Source of the DNA: Rusavskia elegans
Lineage: Eukaryota; Ascomycota; Lecanoromycetes; Teloschistales; Teloschistaceae
Length of the DNA: 64,000 nt
Direction of reading: 5' to 3'
Assembly (NCBI GenBank): GCA_011316305.1
Contig: SAUG01000114.1
Location: 62,001 to 126,000 of the forward strand
In this document: positions 61,191-64,000 of the stretch, piece by piece
Layout: each line of letters begins with the position of its first letter
How positions within the stretch are numbered: position 1 is the stretch's first letter
The notes under the pieces: model-generated
What the model was told of the DNA's origin: nothing
Databases searched by the model: none
The model's input: the letters and a program-made list of their open reading frames with translations, nothing else
Program-made: the position numbers and the translations under genes

Positions 61191-62268
61191 CGGTCGATTA
61201 TATAATTCGTAATCTCGTCGAAAACCGAAAATCGAAGGGATACGCGTTTCGCATTTAGGTATATTCTGAGGTACGTATTTACCGTAAGGTCCCTTCGTCT
61301 CGTAAGATTTCTGCTTACCGTAGGATCATTGCTTGCGGTATAGTCTCCTGGAGTTCTGTTTATCGCACGGTCCAGTCGACTTCGTCCTTTACCATTTTGT
61401 CCTTTACCATTATCTCACCGGTCGAATCTATGAAAGCTATCATTAATGATATGGTTTCGCTTTTTTCACTGCAGTACCGCAAAACTCTTTCTAGAATATG
61501 TCAGCGCGAACTCTGTAAAGTCTGCATCGAACGGTTCGGAGTCTTCGGTCGGTAATCTTCCCCTTGCGATGCCAACCCTACCAATGCTTTCACTGCCTCA
61601 GCAACGCCAGGCTGCCTTTCCACGAGCGGCAACGGAACCTGGGTGGCAAATACTCTCTGTGGCGGTACTCCGCCCGTCGTCACCCATTCGAGCCAGGCAA
61701 ACACTGATCTTTGCCTTATATCTAATACACTGAAATTCACGCTCGAGAATATATAGCAATTCAAAAACCATGCGGCGATCGTTTACAGGATCTACACGGC
61801 TGAAAAGGATTTTCCAGTCTTTTTATCACATTCTTTTAATATTACGAAGAGTGATGTGTTCAGTCTTTAAGCTTAAAGCAATATACTCACTAATTCTAGA
61901 TTTTATCTTCCTAAATACCGGTTTTAATAAAGTCCTAACCCAAATCAGAAAAGAGAAAAATCGATCAATTTTCTGATTCTTTTCGTACTATAAGATGAGT
62001 GAGTGTCTATATTAACCCTGTCTCTAAAGATTCTTTCTAAGCTGGACTAACGGACTTAGGCAAATCTGAAGGCACTTCTCGCATCGGTTCTCACTAGGGT
62101 TGGTAAGTAAATTTCTGACTGCCGCTATATGATCATGTCTGATGATGGCTATCGATCGTATAATAGCTTTGCATCTGAAGTATCAAAGCAACGTCGAGAA
62201 AGGGAAGCTCCTATGCACTAGTAGAGACCTGATCCGTACAATGCGTCGGTTCGTTCACCTATAAGGGT
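61191..62268. other. Non-RIP intergenic sequence beside the repeat block
   Basis: Composition turns ordinary, with many CpA/TpG. 61,270-61,430 holds loosely repeated motifs (TTACCGTAAGGTC, TTACCGTAGGATC) and a direct GTCCTTTACCATT repeat. 61,501-61,764 carries a small minus-strand frame described separately. No promoter or RNA gene identified. Confidence 0.5.
61501..61764 (-). CDS. Possible small or remnant ORF, function unknown
   Basis: 87 codons with ATG and stop. The middle (FAWLEWVTTGGVPPQRVFA, then a PLPLVERQPGVAEAVKALV stretch) looks more protein-like than the opposite-strand frame over the same bases. It lies about 500 bp downstream of the TPR gene on the same strand. The ends (MNCYIFSSVNFS..., ...SMQTLQSSR) look random. 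It could be a fragment of a larger decayed gene, an exon, or chance. Confidence 0.25.
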   Translation of the reverse strand: MNCYIFSSVNFSVLDIRQRSVFAWLEWVTTGGVPPQRVFATQVPLPLVERQPGVAEAVKALVGLASQGEDYRPKTPNRSMQTLQSSR

Positions 62269-63993
62269 TCAGGAAAATGAACCACGGACTACTTGGTTTA
62301 GATTGCGACCTTTCATGAAAATACCATCATAAAACCCATCGTTGAAGATAGGTTTATATGATAAATGTTGAACTCTACGAGGTGGATAGCTGTCGCGGGT
62401 AGGAAGAGCCTCGGAGTGTCCCTGAGATCCAGGCCGGTCGGTAAGCATCTGTCGTGGACTACGAGCTTCCTGGCCCGTGGTATGCGAAGAGCCGGCATCA
62501 TGGAGCAACGCCTCTGCAGATTCGAATATACTGGGGTATGCTGTGTCAAATTCGTGCTTGAAGCTCATGACAATTCTTGCATATTTCGCGGCACACTCGT
62601 GCTCTTTTTTCTGCAAATGACTCCGTCCTAGGTCGATGGTCGTGATCAAAGTATCTTTGTGGTTATCACCAAGATGCTTCCTCTGTTCCGTTACGATATC
62701 CTCTCTTGCACGAATTTGATCGTCTTCATTCTCCAGCATGGCTGCAAGCTGGTTCCTACATAGGAAAGCTTCACGGCGCGACTCTTGCGCGACGCTGGAC
62801 ACTGGGCACGAGGTCTGAAACCTAGATTTGATTTCACATACACGGAGTATGAAATCACGTTTCGACCGTGCAGTATGGACTTCCTCGAGCTTCTCGTACG
62901 CGGAAGCAATAGCCACAAGAATGTCAACTGCATCACTGGTTGAGATTTGGCATATCATCGGGCACAGCAGGACATGCACCTCCCGTCTTCGGATATCACT
63001 CTTGCAACGGGAAGACACACGTGCGCGGCACGACTCATCATGCCTCTTCGCAAGTGAGGTAATGTGAGAGTTTAGCACGTCCTCATAAATGGTGATAGCC
63101 CGCTTCACGTAGCCACATAGTTCGAGACTTCTCGCAAGGTTGAACTTAGCAGCAAGGATGTTCCGGTCACTCGCCGATGATTGTCGCTGTAAGATGTACC
63201 ATTGATGTATGTTTTCAAGTCTTAACTGCAACGCTTCGCTCTGCGATTCCAATTCTGTGAGGCTGATGGCCAGTTTTTCGGCAGCAATAAGTGCATCGTG
63301 GTTGTTCTTATCAAATTTCCTTTGCTGTTCGAGTACGGACCGGTATATCTGGCAAGCTTGTTGGTGTTTGTTATTTAGCGAAAAAGCGCGTGCCAACTCG
63401 CTTCTGGCGAGAAGAAAACCCTTGTCGTCCTGGCGACCTCGGACAAAGTATCCATAGTCTGTCACAAGTTTGCTCAAGGCTTCCATGGCTCGTTGATACT
63501 TTCCAATGTCGAGTAAACTAGAAGCATAGTCCCTGTAGGCTTCGAAAATCGCAGCACGGTGGTTTCCGTCCAAGGCAGGGTGCTGGCGCCATCTCTTCAG
63601 TACTTGGAGATGCCATTCGGCAGCTCTCTCGGTATGACCTAAACAATGAAGCTCGCGAGCTACACTCTTTAGGTACATTATTTCATCTTCCCATAAAGCG
63701 GCATCGCTGTTACCAAGTCCCATTTCACTTTGCACTACTTTCAGTGCCTCCAAGCAGCGCCGGTAAGCAGTCTCGTGATCGTCTACGTCGTGATAACATG
63801 TTCCCAGCAAATCCAAAGATACCGCATACTGAGAAACGTCCTTGTTCCGCCGGTGCTTCAGGTTCTCACAGACTGTGATTCGCAACTCTAATGCTCTGGC
63901 GTAGTATCCCGAGTCCATATAGATATCAGCCCACAATGTACTTAGCATGAGTGCGTCATTGTTGAATGGCCAGGAGATATTGGATATGTTCAT
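62269..63993 (-). CDS. TPR-repeat protein, probably 5'-incomplete
   Basis: 574 codons, no intron needed, ending TGA at 62,269-62,271. The chain is a run of helix pairs with tetratricopeptide spacing and small/aromatic signature residues. Rough residue positions: 13-45 (LWADIYMDSGYYARALEL), 60-92 (LDLLGTCYHDVDDHETAY), 105-138, 150-182 (YASSLLDIGKYQRAMEAL), 195-228 (LARAFSLNNKHQQACQIY), 240-272, 285-316 (NLARSLELCGYVKRAITIY), 355-390, 425-450 and 460-490 (LGRSHLQKKEHECAAKY). The last ~75 residues are polar and probably disordered. Known: fungal TPR proteins of this kind are often the C-terminal half of NB-ARC or nucleoside-phosphorylase fusion proteins acting as adaptors or NLR-like sensors. 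No upstream stop lies between the chosen ATG and the window edge 7 bp away, so the true start may be outside. Codon use is ordinary, with no RIP damage, although RIP-saturated DNA begins about 1 kb away. Confidence 0.8.
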   Translation of the reverse strand: MNISNISWPFNNDALMLSTLWADIYMDSGYYARALELRITVCENLKHRRNKDVSQYAVSLDLLGTCYHDVDDHETAYRRCLEALKVVQSEMGLGNSDAALWEDEIMYLKSVARELHCLGHTERAAEWHLQVLKRWRQHPALDGNHRAAIFEAYRDYASSLLDIGKYQRAMEALSKLVTDYGYFVRGRQDDKGFLLARSELARAFSLNNKHQQACQIYRSVLEQQRKFDKNNHDALIAAEKLAISLTELESQSEALQLRLENIHQWYILQRQSSASDRNILAAKFNLARSLELCGYVKRAITIYEDVLNSHITSLAKRHDESCRARVSSRCKSDIRRREVHVLLCPMICQISTSDAVDILVAIASAYEKLEEVHTARSKRDFILRVCEIKSRFQTSCPVSSVAQESRREAFLCRNQLAAMLENEDDQIRAREDIVTEQRKHLGDNHKDTLITTIDLGRSHLQKKEHECAAKYARIVMSFKHEFDTAYPSIFESAEALLHDAGSSHTTGQEARSPRQMLTDRPGSQGHSEALPTRDSYPPRRVQHLSYKPIFNDGFYDGIFMKGRNLNQVVRGSFS

Positions 63994-64000
63994 ATCAGAA

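Noticed and set aside
61446..61733. 95-codon plus-strand frame
   Set aside because: Overlaps the minus-strand frame at 61,501-61,764 and looks less protein-like; neither is secure.
61770..61976. 68-codon plus-strand frame
   Set aside because: Low-complexity, AT-leaning, no motif or context; probably chance.

Overview
The window looks like a piece of a filamentous ascomycete (Pezizomycotina) genome. About 61 kb is a transposon graveyard destroyed by repeat-induced point mutation (RIP), followed by about 2.8 kb of normal sequence holding one gene. From the start to about 61,190 the DNA is extremely AT-rich. CpA/TpG dinucleotides are strikingly scarce while CpG persists, and remnant reading frames carry TAG where CAG is expected, Tyr codons where Cys/His are expected and Asn where Asp is expected. 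That pattern is RIP (CpA to TpA on either strand), which is known only from fungi. I see no intact protein gene in this block. No species call is possible from sequence alone.

Names used below. Family A (about 0.95 kb) and family B (1.0 kb) are related, unrecognised elements with 12-14 bp target-site duplications (TSDs), a small hairpin near the 5' end and one decayed frame each. hAT-MITE covers elements ending in TAGACTGGCC / GGCCAGTCTA with 8-bp TSDs, in a long form (about 420-660 bp) and a short form (exactly 160 bp). The SINE is a tRNA-derived 430-bp retroposon. Element E is a 3.1-kb LTR element with 183-bp LTRs. Element F is an unidentified element encoding a charged protein. Element G is a large unidentified region split by a copia element. 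Element H is a 3.8-kb foldback structure.

Layout. 1-14 kb: nested A, B, hAT-MITE, SINE and F copies; at 2,488-5,142 both a hAT-MITE and a complete B sit inside an A. 14-20 kb: truncated hAT-MITEs, F, and a B carrying two hAT-MITEs. 20.1-23.2 kb: complete E. 23.3-29.6 kb: a 5'-truncated SINE, an A split by a TA-flanked MITE, a barely mutated TIR element, and a gypsy RNase H remnant. 29.8-34.7 kb: a cluster of hAT-MITEs with E, SINE and A fragments. 34.7-52.6 kb: element G, split by a complete 8.1-kb copia element (39,528-47,668) that itself contains a SINE. 52.6-56.5 kb: foldback H with inverted tandem arrays. 56.5-61.2 kb: unidentified decayed sequence ending in an F fragment. 61.2-64 kb: normal composition, with a TPR-repeat protein gene on the minus strand that runs to, and probably past, the window edge.

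The genes do not form a pathway. The relations here are between parasites: SINE, A, B, MITEs and E all look non-autonomous and must have been moved by machinery encoded elsewhere, and the insertion nesting gives a relative chronology. Many TSD pairs differ only by C/T or G/A, showing that RIP continued after insertion.
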